The notes under the pieces were generated by a model. It ran no database searches. It was not told the origin of the DNA and saw only the letters and a program-made list of their open reading frames with translations. Below are positions 27,145 through 36,034 of a stretch of DNA of 64,000 nt, one piece after another. The DNA is from Cytobacillus sp. NJ13 (GTDB lineage: Bacteria > Bacillota > Bacilli > Bacillales > Cytobacillaceae), in contig JAUCFP010000006.1 in assembly GCA_030348385.1 (NCBI GenBank), positions 620,001-684,000 of the forward strand, read 5' to 3'. Within the stretch, counting starts at the first letter, position 1. The number at the start of each line of letters is the position of its first letter. The translations under genes were made by a program, and so were the position numbers.

Positions 27145-27188
27145 ACTTCAAAAATTTAAAGAATACAGCTTAAACTTCATAAATTTAA
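27145..27188. promoter_or_regulatory. Direct repeats before the rpiR-type regulator, candidate operator
   Basis: ACTTCAAAAATTTAA at 27145 and ACTTCATAAATTTAA at 27174 are 29 bp apart and differ at one position. The first also belongs to GAAGT-TCAG-ACTTC. The regulator starts at 27200, so this spacing suits binding by a dimeric autoregulator. Confidence 0.5.
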
Positions 27189-27199
27189 GGTGAGTCTAA

Positions 27200-28063
27200 A
27201 TGATATTAAAAGAAGCAATCGAAACAGAGTTTAATAACCTCTCCAAAGGCCAGCAGAAGGCCGCTAAGTATTTACTGGATCACCCTAAGGAGTTTGCTGT
27301 GAAGTCAGCGGGTGAGATTGGCAAGAGAATCGGGATAAGCGAAACGACAGTCATCCGATTCTGCTATTCGATTCAGCTTTCCGGCTATTCGGAGCTGCAA
27401 AAGATGGTAAGGGAACAGCTGCTGAAGGCGAATAGCACACTGGGGCAGTATTTTACGAGCAAGGTGGAACTGGCGGAAAAGCCGGAATTCCTGGCCAGTG
27501 TGATGGAGAAAGATTGTTTCCATATCAGGGAAACGATTCAAAATATAAGTCAGGACGATTTTGATGTTTTAGTTGAACGCTTGATAAAAACGAAAAAAGT
27601 ATATGTTTCAGGATTGCGGTCTTCCTTTGCGGCAGCTAGCTGGCTTTCTTTTACACTTGGTGTTGTAAGGGGAAATGCGAAGCTGATCCGGCCGGATACG
27701 GATGATCTGCTGCTGACGATCACTGAAATGGATAAAGAAGCGACGTTTATTGCCATTTCATTCGACCGCTACATGAAAGATACGATTAAAATGGCGGAAC
27801 TGGCGAAAAAGCAGGGAGCATTTGTAATTGGCATCACGGATTCAGCAATCGCACCGATTAAAGAGCATGCCGACTTACTTTTTCAAATCCATTCATCGGA
27901 AAAATCGACGATTGATGCTGCGCCAGCACTCTTTTCCTTTTTAAATGCGGTGATTGCGGGTGTGTCGATTCAAGATTGTGACCGATTTCAAACAAGGAAA
28001 GAGCAATATGAAAAGCTGGAAAGTGAACATTTTTTTATTCAGCCGGGAGGGAAGATGGATTGA
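27200..28063 (+). CDS. MurR/RpiR family regulator (HTH-SIS)
   Basis: 287 residues. The N-terminal helix-turn-helix is typical (FAVKSAGEIGKRIGISETTVIRFCYSIQLSGYSELQ). The C-terminal SIS domain (VYVSGLRSSFAAASWLSF, FIAISFDRYMKDTIKMAELAKKQGA) binds phosphosugars or related ligands in the family. It is first of five co-directional genes and overlaps the M20 gene by 4 bp, so it is the local regulator of the amino-acid pathway operon, perhaps through the direct repeats at 27145-27188. The ligand is unknown and may not be a sugar. Confidence 0.88.
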   Translation: MILKEAIETEFNNLSKGQQKAAKYLLDHPKEFAVKSAGEIGKRIGISETTVIRFCYSIQLSGYSELQKMVREQLLKANSTLGQYFTSKVELAEKPEFLASVMEKDCFHIRETIQNISQDDFDVLVERLIKTKKVYVSGLRSSFAAASWLSFTLGVVRGNAKLIRPDTDDLLLTITEMDKEATFIAISFDRYMKDTIKMAELAKKQGAFVIGITDSAIAPIKEHADLLFQIHSSEKSTIDAAPALFSFLNAVIAGVSIQDCDRFQTRKEQYEKLESEHFFIQPGGKMD

Positions 28064-29184
28064 AGGAAATTGAAGAGATTAAACCTGCATTGGATATGGT
28101 TTTTAATCATTTGCACGAAAACCCGGAAGTGAGCTGGAGGGAATATAAGACCACTGAGTACTTGCAAAAATTCCTGGAATGCCGGGGGTTCCAGGTTCAG
28201 CTGTTTGGGGATTGCACTGGTCTGGTTGTTGAAGTGGGGGAAGGGAGTCCATGCGTCGCGCTGAGAGCGGATATGGACGCACTTTGGCAGGAAGTGGACG
28301 GCAAGTTTCAGGCCAATCATTCGTGCGGACATGATGCCCACATGACAATGGGGGTTGGGGCCATGCTGCTGCTTCAAAAGGCAGGCTTCCCTAAAAAAGG
28401 CAAACTGAAATTCATCTTCCAGCCGGCTGAAGAAAAAGGCACTGGTGCCCTGAAAATGATTGAGCATGGCGTGCTGGATGATGTGGATTACTTGTACGGT
28501 GTACATCTGAGGCCAATCCAGGAAATAAGGGATGGAGAAGCGTCTGCAGCCATTTACCATGGAGCAGCAAGATTTCTGACCGGGGAAATTATCGGGGAAG
28601 ATGCCCATGGCGCCCGCCCTCACCTTGGGCAGAATGCCATAGAGATCGGCGCTTCCTTTATTCATGAAATCAAAAATATTCATTTGGATCCGATGGTCCC
28701 GCACACGGCCAAGATGACCAAATTCCATGCCGGCAGTGACTCAGGCAATATCATTCCGGGAAAGGCTTCCTTTAGCCTGGATCTGAGGGCACAAACAAAT
28801 GAAGTCATTCATGCACTGGGAGAAAAAATTGAAACGATCACTGAGTATTTATCCAAGCTATATGGAGTCAAAATCAGCCTTGAGACGAAGGCGAATGTGG
28901 CAGCAGCTGAAGTAGATGAAGAAGCTCAGCATTTTCTGGAGAAGGCTATAGTAGATGTCCTGGGAGCTGACCGATTAAAGGAGCCAATCGTGACTTCGGG
29001 CGGGGAGGACTTCCATTTTTATACTCTTAAGAAGCCGAATATAAAGGCCGCGATGCTTGGATTAGGCTGTGATTTAAAGCCGGGGCTCCATCATCCGGAT
29101 ATGACGTTCAATCGGGAAGCGATTTACTCGGGAATGGAAATTCTGGCCAAAGCCGTAATGGCGACTTTGGAAAAGGAGGAGTGA
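28060..29184 (+). CDS. M20 amidohydrolase, probable N-succinyl-L-amino acid desuccinylase
   Basis: TTG 28060 lies 9 nt after GGGAGG; 374 residues. Motifs of the M20D aminoacylase group are present: ALRADMDAL, SCGHDAHMTMG (metal Cys-Gly-His-Asp), FQPAEEKGTGA (Glu-Glu) and GEDAHGARPHLG in the lid domain. In the Geobacillus kaustophilus pathway an enzyme of this family hydrolyses N-succinyl-L-amino acids after a racemase has made them. The adjacent GNAT and enolase-superfamily racemase genes match that pathway, which is the basis for the specific call; on its own the sequence supports only amidohydrolase. Confidence 0.8.
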   Translation: MKEIEEIKPALDMVFNHLHENPEVSWREYKTTEYLQKFLECRGFQVQLFGDCTGLVVEVGEGSPCVALRADMDALWQEVDGKFQANHSCGHDAHMTMGVGAMLLLQKAGFPKKGKLKFIFQPAEEKGTGALKMIEHGVLDDVDYLYGVHLRPIQEIRDGEASAAIYHGAARFLTGEIIGEDAHGARPHLGQNAIEIGASFIHEIKNIHLDPMVPHTAKMTKFHAGSDSGNIIPGKASFSLDLRAQTNEVIHALGEKIETITEYLSKLYGVKISLETKANVAAAEVDEEAQHFLEKAIVDVLGADRLKEPIVTSGGEDFHFYTLKKPNIKAAMLGLGCDLKPGLHHPDMTFNREAIYSGMEILAKAVMATLEKEE

Positions 29185-30005
29185 AGATGGCTGCTGTGAC
29201 AATGGATTTACGGGTATTAAAGACAGCATCCGATATGAAGCTTATTCAAAAGCTGGAGCAGAAAATCTGGAATATGGCTCCCCTTCCGGTTCATCAAACC
29301 ATCACAGCTGCCCAGAATGGAGGGCTGCTCCTCGGGGCATTTATAGAAGATAGTCTTGTGGGATTCAGCTACGGATTTCCAGGTTTCCATAAGGGAAAAG
29401 GCTATTTATGCTCACATATGCTGGGCATTCACCCTGAACACCAGGATAAGGGAATGGGGGCATTATTGAAGCAGAAGCAAAAAGAACTGGCATCCGGGAT
29501 GGGCTATGACCTGATCACCTGGACTTTTGATCCGCTGGAAAGCAGGAATGCTTACTTGAATCTTTCCAAGCTGAATGCGGTTTGCTCCACTTATGTGGAG
29601 AATTGCTACGGAGAAATGGATGATAGCCTGAATCATGGGCTGCCGACAGACCGTTTAAAGGCAGAGTGGTGGATTACCAGTTCACATGTGGAGGAGCCAT
29701 GGAGCATGGAAACAGCGACCGCAAAGAATCCATACGATTGGGGAGTATCTGAGGATGACTTTCCTGTTTTATTAAATACTGAATGGGATGCTGCAGGATG
29801 TCCAGTTCTTGTTCCAATTCCGGCAAACTTCCAGAGTATTAAAAATAAGAATTTCGAGCTTGCGATCGATTGGCGCTTTAAAACAAGAAGGATTTTTCAG
29901 GAGTTATTTTCTAAGGGGTACGCCATGGCTGGATTTCAAAAAGGGCTGAAAGGCCCGGTGCATTACTATGTATTCGTTCAGAGGAATCAGCTTAAACTCA
30001 ACTAA
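29181..30005 (+). CDS. GNAT acyltransferase, probable D-amino acid N-succinyltransferase
   Basis: 274 residues, a COG3375-type GNAT protein. The acetyl/acyl-CoA loop is HPEHQDKGMGALL, preceded by LCSHMLGI. The long C-terminal part (TWTFDPLESRNAYLNLSKLNAVCSTYVENCYGEM) is characteristic of this subgroup. Members beside N-succinylamino acid racemase have been shown to transfer succinyl from succinyl-CoA to D-amino acids. The start overlaps the M20 stop by 4 bp and the racemase gene follows after about 20 nt. The succinyl preference is inferred from context. Confidence 0.78.
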   Translation: MKMAAVTMDLRVLKTASDMKLIQKLEQKIWNMAPLPVHQTITAAQNGGLLLGAFIEDSLVGFSYGFPGFHKGKGYLCSHMLGIHPEHQDKGMGALLKQKQKELASGMGYDLITWTFDPLESRNAYLNLSKLNAVCSTYVENCYGEMDDSLNHGLPTDRLKAEWWITSSHVEEPWSMETATAKNPYDWGVSEDDFPVLLNTEWDAAGCPVLVPIPANFQSIKNKNFELAIDWRFKTRRIFQELFSKGYAMAGFQKGLKGPVHYYVFVQRNQLKLN

Positions 30006-30026
30006 TAGGAAAAGGCGGGAATGAAT

Positions 30027-31133
30027 ATGAAAGTGACAGAAGTCGTATTGAGGCATATGAAAATGAGAATGAAAGCTCCATTTACAACAAGCTTCGGCAC
30101 GTTTCAGGATAAAGAGTTTCTCTTGCTGGAAGCGAAGGATGAGAATGGTGTGAGCGGCTGGGGAGAATCTGTTGCCTTTCATTCACCATGGTATAACGAA
30201 GAAACACTGAAAACAAACTGGCATATGCTTGAAGATTTCATCATTCCGAATCTATTAAACAAAGAAATGCAGCATCCTGATGAAGTTTCGGAAACTCTCT
30301 CCTACATACGGAAAAACAATATGGCGAAATCAGCATTCGAAGGGGCGGTTTGGGAGTTATATGCCAGGCAAAAGGGACTTCCGCTTGCAAAGGCCCTTGG
30401 GGGAACAGCGAATGAGATTGAGGTTGGCATCAGCATCGGGATTCAGGATAGTGTGGATGACCTGCTGAACCTCATCGATGAATATGTAAACGAAGGATAT
30501 AAGCGAATTAAAGTGAAAATCAAGCCAGGCTGGGATGTTGAGGTCATGAGGGAAGTGAGAAAGCGTTTCCCGGATATTGCGCTTATGGCTGATGCAAACT
30601 CAGCATACACACTGGAAGATATCGATCTTTTAAAGCAGCTGGATGAGTTTGATTTAATGATGATTGAGCAGCCGCTGGCATCAGATGATATTATCGATCA
30701 TGCTGTACTTCAGAGAGAACTCAGAACGCCTGTCTGCCTCGATGAAAGCATTCATTCCTATGAAGATGCGCGCAAGGCGATTGAGCTGGGAAGCTGCAAA
30801 ATTATTAATATCAAAATCGGCCGGGTCGGCGGGCTGACAGAATCCAGGAGAATTCATGATCTCTGCCAGGCACGGGACATTCCGGTATGGTGCGGAGGCA
30901 TGCTGGAATCCGGAATCGGCAGGGCGCACAATATTGCCTTAACCACACTATCAAACTTCATTATGCCTGGGGACACAGCTGCATCATCCCGCTATTGGGA
31001 GAAGGATCTGATTGATCCTGAAGTAACTGTTGAAGATGGAATGATTAAGGTTCCTGGAAAACCAGGTCTGGGATATGAACCAAATTATGAAACCATTAAA
31101 CAGTTTACTGTTTTTGAAAAAAGCTTTTCTTAA
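30027..31133 (+). CDS. N-succinylamino acid racemase / o-succinylbenzoate synthase-like (enolase superfamily)
   Basis: 368 residues from ATG 30027 (ATG 30021 also possible), behind AAAGGCGGG. Catalytic residues of the MLE/NSAR subgroup are visible: K-x-K in KVKIKPG, metal ligands in [15 protein letters not shown] and VCLDESIH, and the second base Lys in NIKIGRVGG. There are no menaquinone genes nearby, so the o-succinylbenzoate synthase role is unlikely to be primary here. With the neighbouring succinyltransferase and desuccinylase it would interconvert N-succinyl-D- and L-amino acids. Confidence 0.85.
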   Translation: MKVTEVVLRHMKMRMKAPFTTSFGTFQDKEFLLLEAKDENGVSGWGESVAFHSPWYNEETLKTNWHMLEDFIIPNLLNKEMQHPDEVSETLSYIRKNNMAKSAFEGAVWELYARQKGLPLAKALGGTANEIEVGISIGIQDSVDDLLNLIDEYVNEGYKRIKVKIKPGWDVEVMREVRKRFPDIALMADANSAYTLEDIDLLKQLDEFDLMMIEQPLASDDIIDHAVLQRELRTPVCLDESIHSYEDARKAIELGSCKIINIKIGRVGGLTESRRIHDLCQARDIPVWCGGMLESGIGRAHNIALTTLSNFIMPGDTAASSRYWEKDLIDPEVTVEDGMIKVPGKPGLGYEPNYETIKQFTVFEKSFS

Positions 31134-31206
31134 GGGAGAGAGAATTCTCTCTTTCTCTTTTAAACAAAATTGTCAAAAAATTCAAATATCTAAAAGGGGG
31201 ATTAGT

Positions 31207-32292
31207 ATGAAAAAGAGTATTCAAATTGCCGGTGCTTTTATCGGGGTCATCGTAGGCGCAGGCTTTGCTTCAGGCCAGGAGATTTTGCAGTTTTTCACGG
31301 GCTTTGGCTGGATGGGGATTGCCGGAGCCATTCTGGCGACCTTTTTCTTTGCTTTTCTTGGCATGAATTTAACTCAGCTTGGAAGCCGTCTGCAGACAGA
31401 TTCCCATAAAGATGTCATTTACCATATTTGCGGCAGATATCTGGGAATGGCAGTCGACTTCATCATTACCTTCTTCCTTTTTGGAGTGGCCGCTGTCATG
31501 CTTGCCGGATCGGGATCCATTTTTGAAGAGCAGTTCGGGATTCCGAGCATAGCGGGCAATATCATCATGGCCGTATTGACGATCCTGACCGTTTGTCTGA
31601 ACATCCAAAAAGTGATTTCAATTATCAGCCTGGTCACACCATTTCTTTTAGTAATGGTGATTGTGATTGGCGGTTATGCCCTAAGCACGATGGGGATTAA
31701 TTTCTCTGAAGTACAGAAATTGGCAGAAAGCCAAACACCTGCCGCTTCTAACTGGCTCTTGGGCGGACTATTATATGTTTCCTACAATATTGCGGCTGGT
31801 GCAGCGATGCTGGCTGTAATGGGCGGAACAACCAATGATGAAAAGCAGGCAGGGTTGGGCGGCATCCTGGGCGGTGTTGGACTGGGTGTACTCATTTTAC
31901 TTATCAATGCAGCCATGCTGGTCAAAATGGATATTGTGGGTGGATCAGACATGCCGATTCTTGCTCTTGCCAATGAAATTTCACCGGTGTTTGGATTATT
32001 GATGTTCATTGTATTGCTTGGCATGATTTACAACACCGCTGTTGGTATGCTTTATGCATTTACGGCCAGGATCGTGAAAAGAGAAAATCCTAAGTTCAAC
32101 TTCTTTGCCGTATTATTCGGGGCTGCTGCTTTCGGTGCCAGTTTTATAGGATTCATCACTTTGGTCGGTACGGTTTATCCTTTAATGGGGTACATGGGAT
32201 TTACACTGATTGCGGCGATTGTGTTTGCCTGGTTTAGGGGGAAGAGGAAGGCTGCCGGGAGATATTGGAGTGGGGTTGGAGTTAAATCGTAA
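31207..32292 (+). CDS. YkvI-family membrane transporter
   Basis: ATG 31207 follows AAAAGGGGG; the frame runs on upstream into the racemase gene but that part is not credible. 361 residues with about ten helices. AGAFIGVIVGAGFASGQEILQFF is the conserved opening of YkvI proteins, distant relatives of APC amino acid carriers. Placed as last gene of the D- to L-amino acid operon, it is probably the amino acid importer or exporter for it (inference). It ends at a terminator (32318-32352). Confidence 0.8.
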   Translation: MKKSIQIAGAFIGVIVGAGFASGQEILQFFTGFGWMGIAGAILATFFFAFLGMNLTQLGSRLQTDSHKDVIYHICGRYLGMAVDFIITFFLFGVAAVMLAGSGSIFEEQFGIPSIAGNIIMAVLTILTVCLNIQKVISIISLVTPFLLVMVIVIGGYALSTMGINFSEVQKLAESQTPAASNWLLGGLLYVSYNIAAGAAMLAVMGGTTNDEKQAGLGGILGGVGLGVLILLINAAMLVKMDIVGGSDMPILALANEISPVFGLLMFIVLLGMIYNTAVGMLYAFTARIVKRENPKFNFFAVLFGAAAFGASFIGFITLVGTVYPLMGYMGFTLIAAIVFAWFRGKRKAAGRYWSGVGVKS

Positions 32293-32317
32293 TAACTTAA
32301 AAATATTGATAATAAAA

Positions 32318-32352
32318 AAGGACTGGAATTGTGTTCCGGTTCTTCTTTTTTA
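32318..32352 (+). terminator. Terminator of the amino-acid pathway operon
   Basis: AAGGACTGGAA and TTCCGGTTCTT pair with two G-U wobbles around TTGTG, followed by TTCTTTTTTATTTTTT. Confidence 0.75.
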
Positions 32353-32476
32353 TTTTTTGCCTTTTTATAATGGTCTCCCAAAACTTTATTTTCGGATTTC
32401 GAAAAAAATAACAAAATATTATTGAAAATACAGAAAATTATGATACCATGTACTTAAGAATAACCACTATACGGAA

Positions 32477-32499
32477 CGTGTTCCACAATGTGGAACACG
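32477..32499. promoter_or_regulatory. Perfect 23-bp palindrome upstream of iclR-type gene, candidate operator
   Basis: CGTGTTCCACA and TGTGGAACACG are perfect 11-bp arms around a single A. IclR-family operators are often of TTCC/GGAA palindrome type. It lies 26 bp before the regulator start, the natural place for autoregulation. Confidence 0.7.
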
Positions 32500-32524
32500 C
32501 ATCACTAACATTTGGGGTGACTAC

Positions 32525-33316
32525 ATGAAAAAATCTATTCCAACAGTTCAATCAATTGATCGTGCATTACGACTTCTAGAATGTTTTACTTTAGAGAATC
32601 CGCATCGTTCAGTTACTGAACTATCACATTTAACATCGTTATCAAAAAGTACAGTATTCCGCCTATTGGCTACTCTTGAGCAAAATGGCTATATTCAGCA
32701 GGACTTAGTAAGTCAAAAATACAGCTTAGGATTTAAATTATTTCATCTCGGTGCTGTTGTAATGGGGAATATGGATTTAAGAAGTTCGGCCCTGCCTTTT
32801 ATGCGCCAGCTCTCTGAAGAAACATCTGAAACCGTTGATTTAAATGTTATTGATCAAGGTGAACGAGTTTGTATTGAAAAGATAGAAAGCAGGGAAATTG
32901 TACGTAATTTTGTCAGGGTGGGCCAAAAAAATTGTCTGTGGTTAGGTGCATCAGGTAAAGTTCTTTTGGCAAACCTGCCTCAGCATGAAATTAAGCAAAT
33001 AATTGAAAGCGCTATCAAGAATGAGCAGTTTCAAGTTAATGAAGAAGACTTATATAAAGAATTATCCATAATTCGCGAGAAGGGTTATGCACTTTCAAAA
33101 GAAGAGAGAATTAGAGGATCTTTTTCCGTGGCTGCTCCCGTCTTTGACTATTCAAACCAGCTGGTAGGCGGGATTGCTATTGCAGGACCAATTCAGCGAT
33201 TGTCAGAGGAACGCATTCCCATGTTAACAGAAAAGGTTCAAGTCGTAGCAATGGAAATCTCGAGAACGTTAGGACATTCAAGCAATGACAAAAATTTTGC
33301 CAATGGGGAGGAATAG
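32525..33316 (+). CDS. IclR family transcriptional regulator
   Basis: 263 residues. The winged helix-turn-helix covers residues 8-70 (VQSIDRALRLLECF, SVTELSHLTSLSKSTVFRLLATLEQNGYI). The C-terminal effector domain has the IclR signature LPFMRQLSEETSETVDLNVID, GASGKVLLANLP and GGIAIAGPIQRLSEER. Its stop lies 2 nt before the start of the ATP-binding gene, so it is cotranscribed with the transporter and probably controls the whole 32525-40229 cluster. IclR proteins commonly sense organic acids. Confidence 0.92.
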   Translation: MKKSIPTVQSIDRALRLLECFTLENPHRSVTELSHLTSLSKSTVFRLLATLEQNGYIQQDLVSQKYSLGFKLFHLGAVVMGNMDLRSSALPFMRQLSEETSETVDLNVIDQGERVCIEKIESREIVRNFVRVGQKNCLWLGASGKVLLANLPQHEIKQIIESAIKNEQFQVNEEDLYKELSIIREKGYALSKEERIRGSFSVAAPVFDYSNQLVGGIAIAGPIQRLSEERIPMLTEKVQVVAMEISRTLGHSSNDKNFANGEE

Positions 33317-33318
33317 GC

Positions 33319-34095
33319 TTGATTCAATTTAAAAATGTTTCAAAACGGTTTGAGAGAGAGGGGAATTCTTTCTGGGCTGCAAAAAATATTAATCTCGATA
33401 TCCAGGAAGGTGAATTTATTACCGTAATAGGACCGAGTGGATGCGGTAAGTCAACTGTATTGAATATGTGTGCAGGATTAATGAAGCCAAATGGCGGTGA
33501 AATATACTATCGGGGCAAGCAGGTAGAAAAAATTAATACAAAAGTTGGTTATATGACCCAAAAAGATAATCTGCTGCCTTGGCGCACTGTAAAAGGAAAT
33601 GTTGAAGTTGGTCTCGAGATAAAAGGCTTGAGTGCAAAAGATAGAGAAAAGGAGAGTTCAAAATTTATTGAAATGGTGGGTCTTCAAGGGTTTGAAAAGC
33701 ACTACCCTCAAGAACTTTCAGGCGGCATGAGAAAGAGAGTCAGTTTAGCTAAAATACTTGCTTATAATCCTGAAACTCTACTGATGGATGAGCCATTTGG
33801 TGCCCTAGATGCACAGCTGCGGTTAATACTTCAGGCTAAATTAATGGAGATTTGGAAAGAAACGAAGAAAACCATTATCTTTGTCACTCATGATTTGGAA
33901 GAAGCCATAACATTAGGGGATCGGGTAGCCGTTTTTAGTAAACGGCCTGGAACGATTAAATTAATTCAGGACGTTAATCTTCCAAGGCCCCGTGACACAT
34001 TTAACATCCGTTTTACTGATGAATTCAGTAAAGTGCATACAAATCTGTGGGACGCGCTAAAAGAAGAATTTATAGAGGAGGTAATTGGAGTATGA
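33319..34095 (+). CDS. NitT/TauT-type ABC importer ATP-binding protein
   Basis: 258 residues from TTG 33319, 7 nt after GGGGAGG. Walker A GPSGCGKST, Q-loop MTQKDNLLPWR, signature LSGGMRKR, Walker B LLMDEPFGALD and switch His in FVTHDLEEA are all intact. Close in type to the SsuB/TauB/ThiZ group. It overlaps the permease start by 4 bp. Confidence 0.93.
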   Translation: MIQFKNVSKRFEREGNSFWAAKNINLDIQEGEFITVIGPSGCGKSTVLNMCAGLMKPNGGEIYYRGKQVEKINTKVGYMTQKDNLLPWRTVKGNVEVGLEIKGLSAKDREKESSKFIEMVGLQGFEKHYPQELSGGMRKRVSLAKILAYNPETLLMDEPFGALDAQLRLILQAKLMEIWKETKKTIIFVTHDLEEAITLGDRVAVFSKRPGTIKLIQDVNLPRPRDTFNIRFTDEFSKVHTNLWDALKEEFIEEVIGV

Positions 34096-34928
34096 GTGTA
34101 AGTGTCGCTAACTCTAAGAGTTCAGATCATTTAGCTTTGGAAGAAGAAATAAAAATAAATCCCCTAAAGGAAAATATTAAACTGGCAGGTATTCGTCTTG
34201 CTTTGCTTGCCGCTGTTCTCCTAGTTTGGGAGTTAGCCTCCGGTACACTAATTGATAAATTTTGGATGAGCCAGCCAAGTGATATTTTCCTAACTCTCTA
34301 TTCATGGCTCCTTTCAGGAGAACTTTTTTTCCATATGGGAATAACGGCTCAGGAAATGTTTATTGGATTTTTTATAGGAGCAACAGGCGGTGCTATTTTG
34401 GGTTTTATTTTAGGTAGGCTGGAATACGTTGCAAAGATCTTAGATCCATTTATCATGGCTTTGTATAGTTTGCCTAAGGTTGCCCTAGCCCCGCTATTTA
34501 TTCTGTGGTTTGGCATAGGAATTGAAATGAAAATCGTTTTTGCTGCTGTCATTGTTTTCTACCTTGTGTTTTTTAATACTTACGCTGGTGTTAAAAATGT
34601 AGATAATGATTTGCTGGACAACATCCGCTTAATGGGGGCAACAGAACGGCAGATCTTAATGAAGGTTACCATTCCTTCAGCTTTAAATTGGGTTTTTGTT
34701 GGTTTAAAAATGTCTGTGCCTTATGCCTTAATAGGAGCTGTTATTGGCGAAATTACTGCCTCTAACCGCGGGGTAGGATTTTTGATCAGCTATTCAGCAG
34801 GGCAATTTGATACAGCTGGAACCTTTGCAGCTATTTTAATCTTGATGTTCATGTCAGTATTACTTAATTTTGGGCTGGGGATAATGGAAAAACGTTTGCT
34901 TCGCTGGAAACAAACAAATGTAAATTAA
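34092..34928 (+). CDS. NitT/TauT-type ABC importer permease
   Basis: ATG 34092 (within ATGA) gives 278 residues and follows TTGGAG. Six membrane helices; the EAA coupling loop is NIRLMGATERQILMKVTIPSALNWVF. The region LPKVALAPLFILWFGIG is the standard permease signature of this class. It acts with the preceding ATPase and the following lipoprotein. Confidence 0.92.
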   Translation: MSVSVANSKSSDHLALEEEIKINPLKENIKLAGIRLALLAAVLLVWELASGTLIDKFWMSQPSDIFLTLYSWLLSGELFFHMGITAQEMFIGFFIGATGGAILGFILGRLEYVAKILDPFIMALYSLPKVALAPLFILWFGIGIEMKIVFAAVIVFYLVFFNTYAGVKNVDNDLLDNIRLMGATERQILMKVTIPSALNWVFVGLKMSVPYALIGAVIGEITASNRGVGFLISYSAGQFDTAGTFAAILILMFMSVLLNFGLGIMEKRLLRWKQTNVN

Positions 34929-34948
34929 TTTAAGAGGGGGAAATTGCT

Positions 34949-35992
34949 ATGCAAAGAAGGAAATTGCTGTTAATCGTCCTTGCCGGTTTGATATTAATGT
35001 TTATGAGTGCATGCGGTGAGAGGGCAAATTTGCAGGATAAAACCAATGCTTCAAGTGGTGCCTCTAAAGGAAAACAAAAAATCACTATTGCCCAGACTAC
35101 TCATGGATTTTTGTTTGCTCCATTATATATCGCACAAGAAAAAGGATTCTTTGATGAAGAAGGGCTTGAAGTAGAAGTTATTACAACAGGTGGGGGCTCC
35201 AAAGTTATGGCAGCAGTCATTGGGGGAAGTGTTGACATAGGAGGCACAACATTAGGAAATGTAATGGACGCAGCTGAAAAAGGCCAGGATGTGCAAATTT
35301 TTGCTTCCATGATGAACCAATATGCATCCAATGTAGTTGTCAGTAAAGAAGCAGCCAAAGAAAAAGGTATTGACGAAAATTCCTCTATTTCAGAAAAAAT
35401 AAAGGCCTTACAAGGGCTAAAGATTGCTATAACCTCTCCAGGCAGTTCGAGTGACAAACTTGTCAGACATCTTTTGGCGATGGAAAACATTAATCCTGAT
35501 AAAGAAGTGGAACTCGTTCCCCTTGGGAAGAGTGAAGCTGTCATTCCAGCATTCAAAAACGGTCAGATTGATGCCTTTGCATTCTCCTCTCCAACATCAG
35601 ATATTGGAGCAATGGATAAGGGCATGATGCTTTTGAACTTATCGAAAGGTGAAGTAGAAAGTTTAGATGGGTTTCTTTACACAGGGCTAGTAGCAAAGAA
35701 GGAAGTTATGGAGTCAAATCCGGAATTATTTGAGAAGGTGACTCGCGCCATTGCAAAGGCAGAAAATTTCCTAAAAACAGATGAGGACGGTGCGAAAGAA
35801 GTATTGAAAAAATCCTTTAGTGACATTGAAGATGAAGTATATGATGTAGCATACAAAAACAATTACCCAGCTTTTGCAACCAGCCCAATCATTACGAAGG
35901 AAGGCTATGATATGAATGTTACCTTTGAGGGAATTGAAGTGCCTTTTGAGGATGTTGTAAATAATGATTTTGCTGAAAAAGTAGAGCAATAG
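34949..35992 (+). CDS. ABC importer substrate-binding lipoprotein (NMT1/SsuA-like)
   Basis: 347 residues with a lipoprotein signal, lipobox MSAC near residue 22, and start behind AGAGGGGG. Two-lobed binding-protein pattern: ITIAQTTHGFLFAPLYIAQEKGFFDEEGLEV, a Gly-rich TTGGGSKVMAAVIGGSVDIGG ligand loop and LKIAITSPGSSSDKLVRHLL. The NMT1/TauA family takes up small acids, sulfonates or pyrimidines. Beside the enzymes at 36035-40229 a dicarboxylate substrate is likely (inference). Confidence 0.88.
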   Translation: MQRRKLLLIVLAGLILMFMSACGERANLQDKTNASSGASKGKQKITIAQTTHGFLFAPLYIAQEKGFFDEEGLEVEVITTGGGSKVMAAVIGGSVDIGGTTLGNVMDAAEKGQDVQIFASMMNQYASNVVVSKEAAKEKGIDENSSISEKIKALQGLKIAITSPGSSSDKLVRHLLAMENINPDKEVELVPLGKSEAVIPAFKNGQIDAFAFSSPTSDIGAMDKGMMLLNLSKGEVESLDGFLYTGLVAKKEVMESNPELFEKVTRAIAKAENFLKTDEDGAKEVLKKSFSDIEDEVYDVAYKNNYPAFATSPIITKEGYDMNVTFEGIEVPFEDVVNNDFAEKVEQ

Positions 35993-36034
35993 TTTTAGAG
36001 AATAGAACTTTGAAATGTAAAAGGGGACCTGAAT

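Noticed and set aside
27145..27188. Catabolite-control (cre) site
   Set aside because: The repeats do not contain the TGnAAnCGnTnnCA pattern; I also noticed no clear cre site near the other catabolic operons, though I did not scan exhaustively.
31075..31206. N-terminal extension of the YkvI-type frame
   Set aside because: It overlaps the racemase 3' end and lacks a binding site; ATG 31207 is preceded by AAAAGGGGG.
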